Shown here piece after piece: positions 44,465 to 53,148 of a stretch of DNA of 64,000 nt. Origin of the DNA: Paraburkholderia sp. HP33-1 (lineage in GTDB: Bacteria > Pseudomonadota > Gammaproteobacteria > Burkholderiales > Burkholderiaceae); the NCBI RefSeq assembly GCF_021390595.1, contig NZ_JAJEJR010000001.1, forward strand, positions 1,426,001 through 1,490,000, read 5' to 3'. A program made the translations under genes and the position numbers. Positions within the stretch are counted from its first letter, which is position 1; each line of letters begins with the position of its first letter. A model generated the notes under the pieces. It was given only the letters and a program-made list of their open reading frames with translations. It had not been told where the DNA came from and made no database searches.

Positions 44465-44565
44465 TGAGGTATTCCTGATGGGAGCGCCGCGCCCATCGTC
44501 CACGTACCCCTGCATCCGCCGATGAAACTTGCTACGATGAATTGAGCATTCCGACGGAGACGGCC

Positions 44566-44763
44566 ATGTCGAAGTCCCTGAGTCCTGAAGCGGTCGAAGC
44601 GTTGCGGCGTCTGAACGACGTCGGCGTCGGACAGACGGCGCCCAAAGTCGAGCAGTCCGTCGTGGCGGAGTTACTGGCATGTGACCTCGTTGCCGAAGCG
44701 GGCAGCGGTGAGGTCGAAATCAACTGCAAGGGCCGGCAGTATCTTTCCGGCGATTGCGACTGA
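44566..44763 (+). CDS. Small hypothetical protein (65 aa)
   Basis: Begins MSKSLSPEAVEALRRLNDVG and ends with RQYLSGDCD. Acidic helix-rich protein with TAPKVEQSVVAELLACDLVAE resembling the second half of a small winged-helix; no family firmly recognised. ATG at 44566 is preceded by GGAGA; a TTG 24 bases upstream is less likely. Confidence 0.6.
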   Translation: MSKSLSPEAVEALRRLNDVGVGQTAPKVEQSVVAELLACDLVAEAGSGEVEINCKGRQYLSGDCD

Positions 44764-44910
44764 TCCGCCGATCGGCGGCCGGCCGCACGGCCGGTCTGGA
44801 GAGCGGGGCGGCGCGTCGCGGGTGAGTCGTGAGCCGGTAGTTGGTCATCGCGGCGCCCGCCGGACGCGCGTGTTCGCTTGCCCGCGATCAGCGATACCAC
44901 GGAGGCGAGC

Positions 44911-45153
44911 ATGGAGCCGAAGGGCGTCGACATGGGCGACTACCAGGAGCGCTATGGCGACTACGACATCGAGGTGGCGGTCGAACAGGTGCTGACCGGC
45001 GTCAAGGCGCACTTCCGGGTGCTGCGCGACGATTCGACGGTGGTCGACTGGCGGCTCGTGCACATCGATAGCTTATGGTCCACCGAGCATGCGGCCGCGG
45101 AGGCGGGTTTTCGCGCGGCGCGCGAGTTGATCGATGCGGGACTGGCGAGCTAG
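44911..45153 (+). CDS. Small hypothetical protein (80 aa)
   Basis: Starts MEPKGVDMGDYQERYGDYD; continues IEVAVEQVLTGVKAHFRVLRDD and a C-terminal helix AAAEAGFRAARELIDAGLAS. An alpha-beta layout like other small Burkholderiaceae proteins of unknown function. GGAGG lies five bases before the ATG. On the same strand as the 65-residue protein, 147 bases later; cotranscription possible. Confidence 0.65.
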   Translation: MEPKGVDMGDYQERYGDYDIEVAVEQVLTGVKAHFRVLRDDSTVVDWRLVHIDSLWSTEHAAAEAGFRAARELIDAGLAS

Positions 45154-45290
45154 AGGCGGGTAGGCGTGTCGCGACGAACCACCCGTGGCCGTCGTTAACG
45201 CAACAAGGCGCCGGCATCGATACTGCATGCGCGGCGCCCAGTTTGTTCGCTACCCTCGCGGGCAGCGGATCTGACGGTGCTGGTGGTGGC

Positions 45291-45560
45291 TTAGTGGCCG
45301 AAGTACACCGATCGCGGACCCGAAGTGGGTTCGCTGCGCGAGCCCGATTGCGTCGACACGCTATTCACGCCACCGTATGCATTCGATTGGGCGTTGGCAT
45401 GTTCAGCAGCGACGGTCTGCGCATTCTGGCCTTGTTGCGAAGCCGGCGCGCCAACCGCCGGACGATAGTACGGTGCCGGACCGTAGCCGCTTGCGAAAGC
45501 GGGAGCGGCGATCGAGGCAGAAGCGGCAACCAGCAGGGCGGCGATAAACTTGGTCTTCAT
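45291..45560 (-). CDS. Small secreted hypothetical protein
   Basis: 89 residues with a clear signal peptide (KTKFIAALLVAASASIAAPAFA, cut after AFA). Mature peptide of about 68 residues is Gln/Ala/Ser/Tyr rich (YGPAPYYRPAVGAPASQQGQNAQTV, GGVNSVSTQSGSRSEP) and probably disordered, in the manner of DUF4148-like Burkholderia exported proteins. ATG at 45560 has GGAG eight bases upstream. Function unknown. Confidence 0.75.
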   Translation of the reverse strand: MKTKFIAALLVAASASIAAPAFASGYGPAPYYRPAVGAPASQQGQNAQTVAAEHANAQSNAYGGVNSVSTQSGSRSEPTSGPRSVYFGH

Positions 45561-45831
45561 GGTGAGACTCCAATAACGTTTCGACTGCATTTCGGGAACA
45601 TGTTGCAGGAGCCAATGCGCAAGGTGTCTGCAACGTCGATGGGAGGCAGTGTATACCCCTACTATCGAAAATTTGTGCCGATAATCTGAAATTACTATTC
45701 CCGATCGGGAAACAATCGCTCAGATGTAAGCGCGGCAAGCCAGACGGGCGATCCGGCCCTGTTGACCAAGCGGTTTTTGAATATTGGGAGGGGCGGGCGG
45801 GAATGGTGTGGGGCAGAGACGGCCAGCAAAA
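45561..45831. other. Intergenic region before the tRNA-His terminator
   Basis: About 270 bases, AT-richer than the genome average, probably containing the promoter and leader of the small secreted protein; no specific site could be assigned. Confidence 0.4.
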
Positions 45832-45864
45832 CAAAAACGGCGTTGTGATTGCTCACAACGCCGT
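45832..45864 (-). terminator. Rho-independent terminator after tRNA-His
   Basis: Minus strand: ACGGCGTTGTGA, loop GCAA, TCACAACGCCGT, followed by TTTTGTTTTG. A perfect 12-bp stem. Confidence 0.9.
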
Positions 45865-45880
45865 TTGCTTGAATTCTCTC

Positions 45881-45956
45881 TGGGGTGGCTGATGGGACTC
45901 GAACCCACGACGACAGGAATCACAATCCTGGACTCTACCAACTGAGCTACAGCCAC
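45881..45956 (-). tRNA. tRNA-His, anticodon GTG
   Basis: 76 bases with encoded CCA. Acceptor GTGGCTG/CAGCCAC with discriminator C and a genomically encoded G just before position 1 (the G-1 identity element, pairing with C73). Anticodon loop TTGTGAT. T-arm GTGGGTTCGAGTCCCAT. Confidence 0.97.
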
Positions 45957-46011
45957 CACTAACATCTGCTTGACTTGCTTTAAAAACATGTCTCGCCGAC
46001 GAAGAAACGAG

Positions 46012-46040
46012 ATTATAGAGACTAGATTTGCGTTTGCCTA
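46012..46040 (-). promoter_or_regulatory. Probable tRNA-His promoter
   Basis: Minus strand: -10 TATAAT (46012-46017), 17-base spacer, weak -35 TAGGCA (46035-46040). Confidence 0.5.
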
Positions 46041-46056
46041 GTCCTTTATTCAAGCT

Positions 46057-47058
46057 TTATTCAAAAATATCGATGGGCTCGCGCAGATGCTGTCTTGCTT
46101 CGTCGAAGATAGTCAGGTCTCGGGCCGCGAGCCGCTTGCTGTCGGACAAAACGCGACGCCAGCCCCGCGCACCCGCTTCGCCGCGATACAGGCCGAGTGC
46201 ATGGCGCGTGATCGCGCCCAGATAGGTCCCGCGCGCCATTTCGTTCGCGCAATACTCGATCAGTTTCGCTTCGACCTGCTCGCGCGTGAGCGGCGCCTGA
46301 GCCGACCCATAGAAACGCGAGTCGACCTCGGCGAGCACGTAGGGGTTGTGATAGGCCTCGCGCCCGAGCATCACGCCGTCAACGTGCTGAAGGTGCGCGT
46401 CGACTTCGTCGAGCGTCTTGATGCCGCCGTTGATGATGATCTCCAGTTGCGGAAAGTCGCGCTTCAGCCGATACGCGTAGTCGTACTTGAGCGGCGGAAT
46501 CTCGCGGTTTTCCTTCGGGCTCAAGCCCTTCAGGATCGCGTTGCGCGCGTGAACGATAAAGACCTCGCAACCAGCCTCCGCAATGGTGCCGACGAAATCC
46601 CGCACGAAGCCGTATTCCTCGACCGTATCGACGCCGATCCGGTGCTTGACCGTGACCGGCACCGATACGACGTCGCGCATCGCCTTCACGCAATCGGCGA
46701 CGAGTTGCGGCTCGTTCATCAAACACGCGCCGAATGCGCCGCGTTGCACGCGCTCGGACGGGCAGCCGCAATTCAGGTTGATTTCGTCGTAGCCCCATTG
46801 CTCGCCGAGCTTCGCCGAGCGCGCGAGATCGTCGGGTTCGCTGCCGCCGAGTTGCAGTGCGACCGGCGCTTCGTCGGGCGTAAACGCGAGATGACGCGGA
46901 ACGTCGCCGTGCAGCAGCGCGCCGGTCGTCACCATTTCCGTGTAAAGCCACGTATGGCGCGAAATCATCCGATGCAGCGAGCGGCAATGACGATCCGTCC
47001 AGTCCATCATCGGCGCGACGGATACGCGGCGGGGACTGGGAGTATGAGGTAAAGACAT
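46057..47058 (-). CDS. dusA: tRNA-dihydrouridine(20/20a) synthase
   Basis: 333 residues. An FMN enzyme that reduces U20/U20a in the D-loop of tRNA. SVAPMMDWTDRHCRSLHRMIS at the N-terminus, LNCGCPSERVQRGAFGACLM with catalytic Cys at about 99, VKHRIGVDTVEEYGFVRDFV, the phosphate-binding EIIINGGIKTLDEVDAHL and VMLGREAYHNPYVL. The C-terminal helical tRNA-recognition domain is complete. Encoded immediately upstream (on the same strand) of tRNA-His. Confidence 0.96.
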   Translation of the reverse strand: MSLPHTPSPRRVSVAPMMDWTDRHCRSLHRMISRHTWLYTEMVTTGALLHGDVPRHLAFTPDEAPVALQLGGSEPDDLARSAKLGEQWGYDEINLNCGCPSERVQRGAFGACLMNEPQLVADCVKAMRDVVSVPVTVKHRIGVDTVEEYGFVRDFVGTIAEAGCEVFIVHARNAILKGLSPKENREIPPLKYDYAYRLKRDFPQLEIIINGGIKTLDEVDAHLQHVDGVMLGREAYHNPYVLAEVDSRFYGSAQAPLTREQVEAKLIEYCANEMARGTYLGAITRHALGLYRGEAGARGWRRVLSDSKRLAARDLTIFDEARQHLREPIDIFE

Positions 47059-47173
47059 GGGACGGGCAGGCGGCTTGAATCAAAGTAGTAATTTTACCGC
47101 AAGGTCTGAAACCGCCCAGCGCGTGGAAGGCATGTGACTTTCGTGAATGATGCAGGTGCCGGTTTGTCAATCC

Positions 47174-47545
47174 TCAATGCCCATGTCCCCCCATCCCGCC
47201 ACCACTGGTCCACGAACTCCCGCCGCCGTGCATGCCTCCCTCTGCACCGCCATGCCATCCGCCGTTCCCGCCATGCCATCCGCCGGTCCCGCCGTGCCAG
47301 CCACCGCCGTGCCAGCCACCGCGTCCGTGCCAGTACCCATGTCCGTAATAGCAGCATGGGCCGCCAAAACCGCCGTAGATACCGACCGAGCCATACACCG
47401 GTCCGTAGTAGGGCGGTCCATACGCATAAGGATAGTAGGGCTGCGCATACGGATAGCCGTATTCCGCGGGTGGCGCGACGACGCATCCGGTAAAGCTCGC
47501 TGCCGCAGCCGCTAGCAACGTCATCGGTGCAATGAGCCTGCTCAC
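47174..47545 (-). CDS. Gly/His/Trp-rich lipoprotein
   Basis: 123 residues from GTG at 47545, which has AGGAGA just upstream; the longer frame to 47638 is not signal-like. VSRLIAPMTLLAAAAASFTGC gives a lipoprotein signal with lipobox FTGC. The mature part starts with a Tyr/Pro-rich segment (YGYPYAQPYYPYAYGPPYYG) and ends in repeats of GGWHGG spaced by Gly/Thr/Asn, with at least nine His residues. Likely envelope-anchored; the His repeats suggest metal binding but that is not shown. Confidence 0.72.
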   Translation of the reverse strand: MSRLIAPMTLLAAAAASFTGCVVAPPAEYGYPYAQPYYPYAYGPPYYGPVYGSVGIYGGFGGPCCYYGHGYWHGRGGWHGGGWHGGTGGWHGGNGGWHGGAEGGMHGGGSSWTSGGGMGGHGH

Positions 47546-47935
47546 GGTTCTCTCCTGCACATAAACATCAGAAACGCCGCACGCAATGGAGTTCAGCGGT
47601 ATTTGTGTCCGGGCGTTACCGCATGGGCGCGGCGGCACGCGCTCGGGGACGCGACCACGCGAGCCATTGCCACGACGCTCAATTCTCCCGTCAATCTTCC
47701 CGCGCGTTACCGATCAGCGCTGCGGTAACACTTCGTTAACGATCCGAAACGCTACTGAAGGGCACGGCTGCTAAGTTCCTCGGACGATTCGTCTTTGAGT
47801 CCGCAGCGATGCGCGTGCCTGTGCGGCAATCCACGCTTCAGCTCGACGCAAACAACCTACTCGCCTGTGAAGCCGCCGGCCGCTCACCATCGCGCCAGCC
47901 TTTTTCCGGCCCTCACTAGCGATCCACCGCCGTCA
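47546..47935. other. Intergenic region between lipoprotein and TPR-sulfotransferase genes
   Basis: About 390 bases between divergent genes. An open frame joins the downstream gene in phase from 47795 (TTG), but its content is not protein-like. No clear promoter assigned. Confidence 0.4.
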
Positions 47936-49471
47936 ATGAAACCCGATCCCCTCCCGGACACCGCCGCGCAATGGCTCGCCGAAGGCAACGCCTGCATCGC
48001 GCGCGGCGATCTCGAAGCCGCGCTGCGATGTTTCGCATCCGCGTGCGCGCTAGAGCCTGCCGAAGCCATCCATTACGAGCGCCGCGCCGCGACGCTTGCC
48101 GCGCTGAGCCGCTTTGCCGAAGCGGAGGCCGGTTATCGCGTGGCGATCGCGCGCGATCCGCATGACCCCGATTTGCATCACGGACTCGGCTGGGTGCTCG
48201 AGCAGTTGCATCGGCTCGAGGCGGCCGTCGACGCCTATCGAGAAGCGGTGCGTCTGAATCCGCTCGCCGCCGGTTCGAGCAACAACATGGGCAACTGTCT
48301 GCAGGCGCTCGGCCGTTTCGACGAAGCGCACGAGGCCTACCGACGCGCGATCCACGGCGCGCCGCGCGTGCCGCTCTACTACCGCAACTTCGTGCAGACC
48401 AGGCGCCTCGCTGCCGACGACCCCGTCTTCGCGCAACTGGAGCAGCTTGCCGGCGACGCCGCATCGCTCGACCGTGCCGACCAGGCCGAGCTGCACTTCG
48501 CGTATGGCGCGGCGCTGTCCGGCGTAGGCCGCGACGATGCCTCGTTTGATCATCTGCTTAAAGGCAATGCGCTATACCGCGAGGGCATGCGCTACAACGA
48601 GGCGGAATCGCTTGGACTGTTCGGGCGCTTGCCCGAACTGTTCGACGCGGATGCGCTCGCGGCGGCACGCGGTATCGGCGATCCGTCAACGGCACCGATC
48701 TTTATCGTCGGTATGCCGCGCTCCGGCTCGACCTTGATCGAGCAGATTCTCGCGAGTCATCCGCGCGTGTTCGGCGCGGGCGAATGCACCGAATTCGGCG
48801 AGGCACTGGTCCAATGCGTTCGGCGTGATGCAGGCGATCCTTTGCGAATCGACGTCGAGGCGTTGGAGGAAGCGGGCGCGGCGCAGTGGAGCGCGCTCGG
48901 CGCGGACTATCTGCGACGGATGCAGCGCCTGTTCGCGCAATCCGACGGACAGGTCGCACGCTTTACCGACAAGTATCCGTTCAACTTCATCAACGTCGGC
49001 TTCATTCATCTCGCGCTGCCGAACGCGCGCATCATCCATAGCCGCCGTTCGCCGTTGCAGACCTGTCTGTCGATTTTCTCGCGCGTTTTTCACGACGTGC
49101 CGTTCGGCTACGACCTCGGCGAACTGGGCCGCTATTACCGCGCGTACGATGCGTTGATGGCGCACTGGCGGCGCGTGCTGCCCGCCGGCGTGATGATCGA
49201 GATCGAGTACGAGCGGCTGGTCGACGATTTCGAAGCGAACGTGCGTCGCCTGCTCGCGCATTGCGGGCTCGAGTGGGACGAACGCTGCCTCGCGTTTCAC
49301 GAGACGACGCGGCGTGTGAGCACCGCGAGTTCGGCGCAGGTGCGCCGGCCGCTGTATCGAACCTCGATGCGGCGCTGGCAGCCGCGTCGGGAATTGCTCG
49401 AACCGCTATGGGAAGGTCTTGGACCGGAACTGGCGGCGGCCGACGCTCAATGCGCGACGACCGACACGTGA
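47936..49471 (+). CDS. TPR-repeat sulfotransferase family protein
   Basis: 511 residues. The N-terminal half (about 10-180) consists of tetratricopeptide repeats: AAQWLAEGNACIARGDLEAALRCFASACALEP, then HYERRAATLAALSRFAEAEAGYRVAIARDP, HHGLGWVLEQLHRLEAAVDAYREAVRLNP and NNMGNCLQALGRFDEAHEAYRRAI. The C-terminal half is a PAPS sulfotransferase domain beginning PIFIVGMPRSGSTLIEQIL near residue 255, with the 3'-phosphate-binding IIHSRRSPLQTCLSIFSR. It would transfer sulfate from PAPS to an unknown acceptor. Start ATG 47936 chosen by the TPR boundary; no good ribosome site. Confidence 0.85.
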   Translation: MKPDPLPDTAAQWLAEGNACIARGDLEAALRCFASACALEPAEAIHYERRAATLAALSRFAEAEAGYRVAIARDPHDPDLHHGLGWVLEQLHRLEAAVDAYREAVRLNPLAAGSSNNMGNCLQALGRFDEAHEAYRRAIHGAPRVPLYYRNFVQTRRLAADDPVFAQLEQLAGDAASLDRADQAELHFAYGAALSGVGRDDASFDHLLKGNALYREGMRYNEAESLGLFGRLPELFDADALAAARGIGDPSTAPIFIVGMPRSGSTLIEQILASHPRVFGAGECTEFGEALVQCVRRDAGDPLRIDVEALEEAGAAQWSALGADYLRRMQRLFAQSDGQVARFTDKYPFNFINVGFIHLALPNARIIHSRRSPLQTCLSIFSRVFHDVPFGYDLGELGRYYRAYDALMAHWRRVLPAGVMIEIEYERLVDDFEANVRRLLAHCGLEWDERCLAFHETTRRVSTASSAQVRRPLYRTSMRRWQPRRELLEPLWEGLGPELAAADAQCATTDT

Positions 49472-49692
49472 TGCAGCCACGGATACACGCCGGCAATGAA
49501 CATCGCGTAGAGCGCGGCCATCGTCACGCCGGCGGCCGTGCCCCAGATGTCGCGCGAGGCCGCGCCCTGGCGAAAGTGCACAGGCAATCCGACCACCAGG
49601 TAGCCGATCACGAAGAACAGGACTACCGCGTGCACCGGCGACAGATCGTGGCCGAAGAATTCGATCAGCGCGGACAGGTTCAATTGGGACAT
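49447..49692 (-). CDS. Small hypothetical membrane protein
   Basis: 81 residues with two membrane segments (VHAVVLFFVIGYLVVGLPVHF and AAGVTMAALYAMFIAGVYPWL). Starts MSQLNLSALIEFFGHDLSP. Its 3' end overlaps the end of the convergent TPR-sulfotransferase gene by 25 bases. Function unknown. Confidence 0.65.
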   Translation of the reverse strand: MSQLNLSALIEFFGHDLSPVHAVVLFFVIGYLVVGLPVHFRQGAASRDIWGTAAGVTMAALYAMFIAGVYPWLHHVSVVAH

Positions 49693-49950
49693 GGCCGGAC
49701 AGGCGATCACGAAGGCGGGGGATCGCACTGCGCCGGAACATATCGGAACGAGTCAACGAACGACGACTGAACCGCATCACTATCGACGTTTCACAACGCG
49801 ACGACCTATGCCGATTAAAGGCCACGCAAACGCGATCCGCAAGAAAAAAACCTCGCTGAAATTAGACAGGCCTACATTGCTTGCAGCTCGCCTGCGGCGC
49901 GACTTTCAGCCGGCTTGGCAAGGCTTCGCGCGGCTCTCACGACGATCGTC

Positions 49951-50178
49951 TCAACGCTGCTCGCGCTTCGATTTGCGCAGCGGTTCGAGCAGCGGCTTCA
50001 AGCCGTTGTGATCGATCTCGTGCATCAACGCGAGCAGACGCCCGATCTCACCGGGCGGAAAGCCCTGGCTCGCGAACCAGTTCAGATAATGGCCGGGCAG
50101 GTCGGCGATCACGCGGCCTTTATATTTCCCGTAGGGCATCACGCGCGTGACCAGCAATTCGAGGTGTTCGTGATTCAT
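49951..50178 (-). CDS. DUF3820 family protein
   Basis: 75 residues from MNHEHLELLVTRVMPYGKYK. The DUF3820 core is RVMPYGKYKGRVIADLPGHYLNWFASQGFPPGEIGRLLALMHEIDHNGL, one compact domain with the GKYKG turn. Function unknown; often called putative quorum-sensing-regulated or nucleic-acid-related in annotation, without evidence here. The longer upstream frame is not similar. A Lys/Arg tail (RKSKREQR) suggests nucleic acid contact. Confidence 0.8.
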   Translation of the reverse strand: MNHEHLELLVTRVMPYGKYKGRVIADLPGHYLNWFASQGFPPGEIGRLLALMHEIDHNGLKPLLEPLRKSKREQR

Positions 50179-50315
50179 GGCAACGAAGTCGTGATGAAGC
50201 GCGCATCCGGAGCGCGATGCGACGCATGGGCTCCGCATTCTAGCCTCGCTGCAGCTATTGCGCCGGCGTGGTAACGTCTGCGCTTTCCGTTCACCTCTTC
50301 AACAGGACAAGTTAG

Positions 50316-51368
50316 ATGGAATACCGCAGACTCGGCGACTCCGACGTGCAGGTTAGCCTGATTGGTCTCGGCACGATGACGTGGGGCGAGCAGAACACCG
50401 AGCAGGATGCGCATGCGCAGATCGACTACGCGCTCGATCACGGCGTGAACCTGATCGATACCGCCGAAATGTATCCGGTGCCGCCGCGCGCCGAAACGCA
50501 AGGCTCGACGGAGCGCTACATCGGTACGTGGCTCGCGCAGCACAAGAGCGCGCGCGAGAAGATCGTGCTCGCCACCAAGATCGCGGGCCCCGCGCGTCAG
50601 CCGCACAATCCGCGTCATATTCGCGGCGAGGGCAACCAGTTCGATCGCAAGAACCTGACCGAGGCGCTCAACGACAGCCTCAAACGTCTGCAAACGGACT
50701 ACGTCGATCTGTATCAACTGCACTGGCCGGATCGCAGCACGATGACGTTCGGCCGTCCGTCGTATCCGTGGGTCGACGACGCGTACACGGTGCCGATCGA
50801 GGAAACGCTCACGGTGCTCGCCGAATTCGTGAAGGCCGGCAAGGTGCGCCATATCGGCGTGTCGAACGAAACGCCGTGGGGCGTCGCGCAATTTCTGCGC
50901 GCGGCCGAAAAGCTCGGCTTGCCGCGCATCGTCAGCATCCAGAATCCGTACAGCCTGTTGAACCGCACGTACGAAGCGGGTCTGTCCGAGTATGCGCATC
51001 GCGACAACATCGGTTTGCTCGCGTATTCGCCGCTCGCGTTCGGCTGGCTGTCGGGCAAGTACGAAGGCGGCGCACGTCCGGCTGGCGCACGCATCACGCT
51101 GTTCGAGCGCTTCGCGCGCTACAGCAAGCCGCAAGCGGTGCAGGCGACCACGCGTTACGTCGAACTCGCGAAGCGGCACGGCCTGTCGCCCGCGCAATTC
51201 GCGCTCGCGTTCGTCAATAGCCGACCGTTCGTGACCAGCAATCTGATTGGCGCGACTTCGCTCGAGCAGTTGAAGGAGAATATCGCCAGCGCGAACGTGA
51301 AGCTGTCGCCGGAAGTGCTCGCGGAAATCGACCGGCTGCACGAACTGCAGCCGAATCCGGCACCTTGA
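50316..51368 (+). CDS. Aldo/keto reductase (Tas-like)
   Basis: 350 residues, AKR TIM barrel. MEYRRLGDSDVQVSLIGLGTMTWGEQN is typical of the Tas subfamily. Catalytic tetrad in NLIDTAEMYPVP (Asp, Tyr), IVLATKIAG (Lys) and DLYQLHWPD (His); NADPH-binding end FVTSNLIGATSLEQLKENI. Tas members can reduce small carbonyls; the natural substrate is unknown. GGACAAG precedes the ATG weakly. It stands alone, convergent with the M20 peptidase gene. Confidence 0.9.
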   Translation: MEYRRLGDSDVQVSLIGLGTMTWGEQNTEQDAHAQIDYALDHGVNLIDTAEMYPVPPRAETQGSTERYIGTWLAQHKSAREKIVLATKIAGPARQPHNPRHIRGEGNQFDRKNLTEALNDSLKRLQTDYVDLYQLHWPDRSTMTFGRPSYPWVDDAYTVPIEETLTVLAEFVKAGKVRHIGVSNETPWGVAQFLRAAEKLGLPRIVSIQNPYSLLNRTYEAGLSEYAHRDNIGLLAYSPLAFGWLSGKYEGGARPAGARITLFERFARYSKPQAVQATTRYVELAKRHGLSPAQFALAFVNSRPFVTSNLIGATSLEQLKENIASANVKLSPEVLAEIDRLHELQPNPAP

Positions 51369-51465
51369 GGTTGATGTAATCGCGACGTGCCTGCTGCGGT
51401 TGCCCCGGTCGAACGCCGGGGCGGCCGTCGCGAGCGGATTGGCGCTTCAGGCCAGTCGTCCGGAT

Positions 51466-52887
51466 TCAAACCGCGGCTTTCGCCGCATCCGTCTGGCGCT
51501 TCGCCGCGTACGGCGAATTCTCGCCGAGATCCCAGAACAGTCCCGCCATGATCTGCAGGCCCTCGCGCACCACGGGTCCGAGCAGGTGCTCGTTGGGCGC
51601 ATGCTGCGAGCAGGCCGGATACGAATGCGGCACCCAGATCGTCGGCAGACCGAGCGTGTCGGCGAATACCTCGTTCGGCAGCGTGCCGCCGAGGTTGGGC
51701 AGCACCGCGGTCTTCTTGCCGGTGGTTTGTTCCAGCGACGCGATCGCCCACCTCACCCACGGATCGTCCGGGTCCAGACGCGTGGCTGGCGCGCCGCGTT
51801 CGACGTCGATCTCGACCAGCTGAAAGCCATGCGCATCGAGATGCGCGCGCAGATGCTTGCCGAGGTTTTCCCAATCGGTGCCAACCACGAAACGTAGCTG
51901 GCAGACCGCGAACGCCGACGGTGGAATCGCGTTGACCGGGTTCTCCGGATTGCCCGCCTTGAAGGCCAGCACTTCGAAGCTGTTCCAGCCGAACACGCGC
52001 TCGGGCGCCGAAAGACCCGGCTCGCCCCAGTTGTCTTCGACGGCGGGGTCGCCAGGACCGCCGCCCACCGTGATGTCGGCAAGCGCGCCGCGCACGGCCT
52101 CGGGGATCGGCGGCGGACGCAGGCCCTCGACCGCGATCACGCCGCGCGCGTCGACCAGACTCGCGAGCGCGTTGGCGAGCACCGTCGCCGGGTTGCGCAG
52201 CAGGCCGCCCCAGTTGCCCGAGTGGTGCGCGCCCTCGCGCAGGTTTAGCGACAGCCTGAAATTGACCGCGCCGCGCGAGCCGAGAAACACGGTCGGACGA
52301 CGCGCGGCGAGACGCGGACCGTCGGAGGCGATCAGCACGTCGGCGGCGAGTTCGTCGCGATGCGCATGGCAGATCACGTCGAGCCCCGGCGAGCCGGTTT
52401 CCTCACCCATCTCGATCAGCAGCTTCGTGTTGAAGCCGAGCTTGCCGTCACGTGCGGCGAGCGTGCTCGCGAGCGCGGCGAGGTTGATCGAGTGCTGGCC
52501 CTTGTTGTCGGCGGTGCCGCGACCGAACCAGCGCTCCCCTTCGACGGTCACCGCCCAGGGCGTCAGCGGCGCGCGCCACTGGCTGTCGTAGCCGCGCACG
52601 ACGTCGCCATGGCCGTAGATCAGCACAGTCGGCAGATCATCGCCTTCGTGACGGCTGGCGATCAGGAACGGCCCGAAGCCTTCGACCGGGTTATCGACGA
52701 TGCGCGTGCCAAAGCCGAGGCGTTGCGCTTCGGGCGTGATTTCATCGGTCAGATAAGACCGCAGCAGCGCGTCGCGACCGCTTTCCTGGCTTTCGGTGCG
52801 ATAGCCGACGCGGCGATTCAGGTCGGCGAGAAAAGCGCCTGATTCGAAGTGCCGGGTGGCAAGCTCGATTGCCTGGTTGCGGCTCAT
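51466..52887 (-). CDS. M20 family metallopeptidase (dipeptidase)
   Basis: 473 residues. Two-zinc M20 enzyme: first metal ligand His in VLIYGHGDVVRG, bridging Asp in WFGRGTADNKGQ, catalytic Glu pair in LLIEMGEETGSPG, Asp in LIASDGPRLAARRP, and His in QHAPNEHLLGP near the C-terminus; the lid domain lies between (about 205-340). Similar to carnosinase-type dipeptidases that cut small peptides in the cytosol. GGAGA precedes the ATG. It is divergent from the LysR gene at 53149, which may regulate it. Confidence 0.92.
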   Translation of the reverse strand: MSRNQAIELATRHFESGAFLADLNRRVGYRTESQESGRDALLRSYLTDEITPEAQRLGFGTRIVDNPVEGFGPFLIASRHEGDDLPTVLIYGHGDVVRGYDSQWRAPLTPWAVTVEGERWFGRGTADNKGQHSINLAALASTLAARDGKLGFNTKLLIEMGEETGSPGLDVICHAHRDELAADVLIASDGPRLAARRPTVFLGSRGAVNFRLSLNLREGAHHSGNWGGLLRNPATVLANALASLVDARGVIAVEGLRPPPIPEAVRGALADITVGGGPGDPAVEDNWGEPGLSAPERVFGWNSFEVLAFKAGNPENPVNAIPPSAFAVCQLRFVVGTDWENLGKHLRAHLDAHGFQLVEIDVERGAPATRLDPDDPWVRWAIASLEQTTGKKTAVLPNLGGTLPNEVFADTLGLPTIWVPHSYPACSQHAPNEHLLGPVVREGLQIMAGLFWDLGENSPYAAKRQTDAAKAAV

Positions 52888-53148
52888 GTCGATGTCTCCA
52901 AGGCGGGGAATGGGTGAGTGGGGCGCAGGGCCGCGACGCTCGATGGCTCGACGCGCGGCGTGGCGTGGCGTTCAGGCGAGCGAACCGTCCGGGATCTCAT
53001 TGCGACCGATTCTAGAAGCACGCTATTTTTGTCACAATGATCGTGTTTCGAAGCTTGCATTGCTGGAAAGGCAAAGCGTCGCGTCACGGCTTCAACCACG
53101 GCTCCAACCCATGACATCGTTGCAACTGATTCGATCGAGGCGTCCCGG

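Noticed and set aside
47174..47420. GGC/GCC-rich repeats as a CRISPR-like or tandem DNA repeat array
   Set aside because: The repetition is explained by GGWHGG codon repeats within the lipoprotein gene; unit lengths vary and there are no spacers.
51402..51422. GCCCCGG/CCGGGGC hairpin after the aldo/keto reductase gene
   Set aside because: Only seven base pairs and no T-run; too weak to call a terminator.
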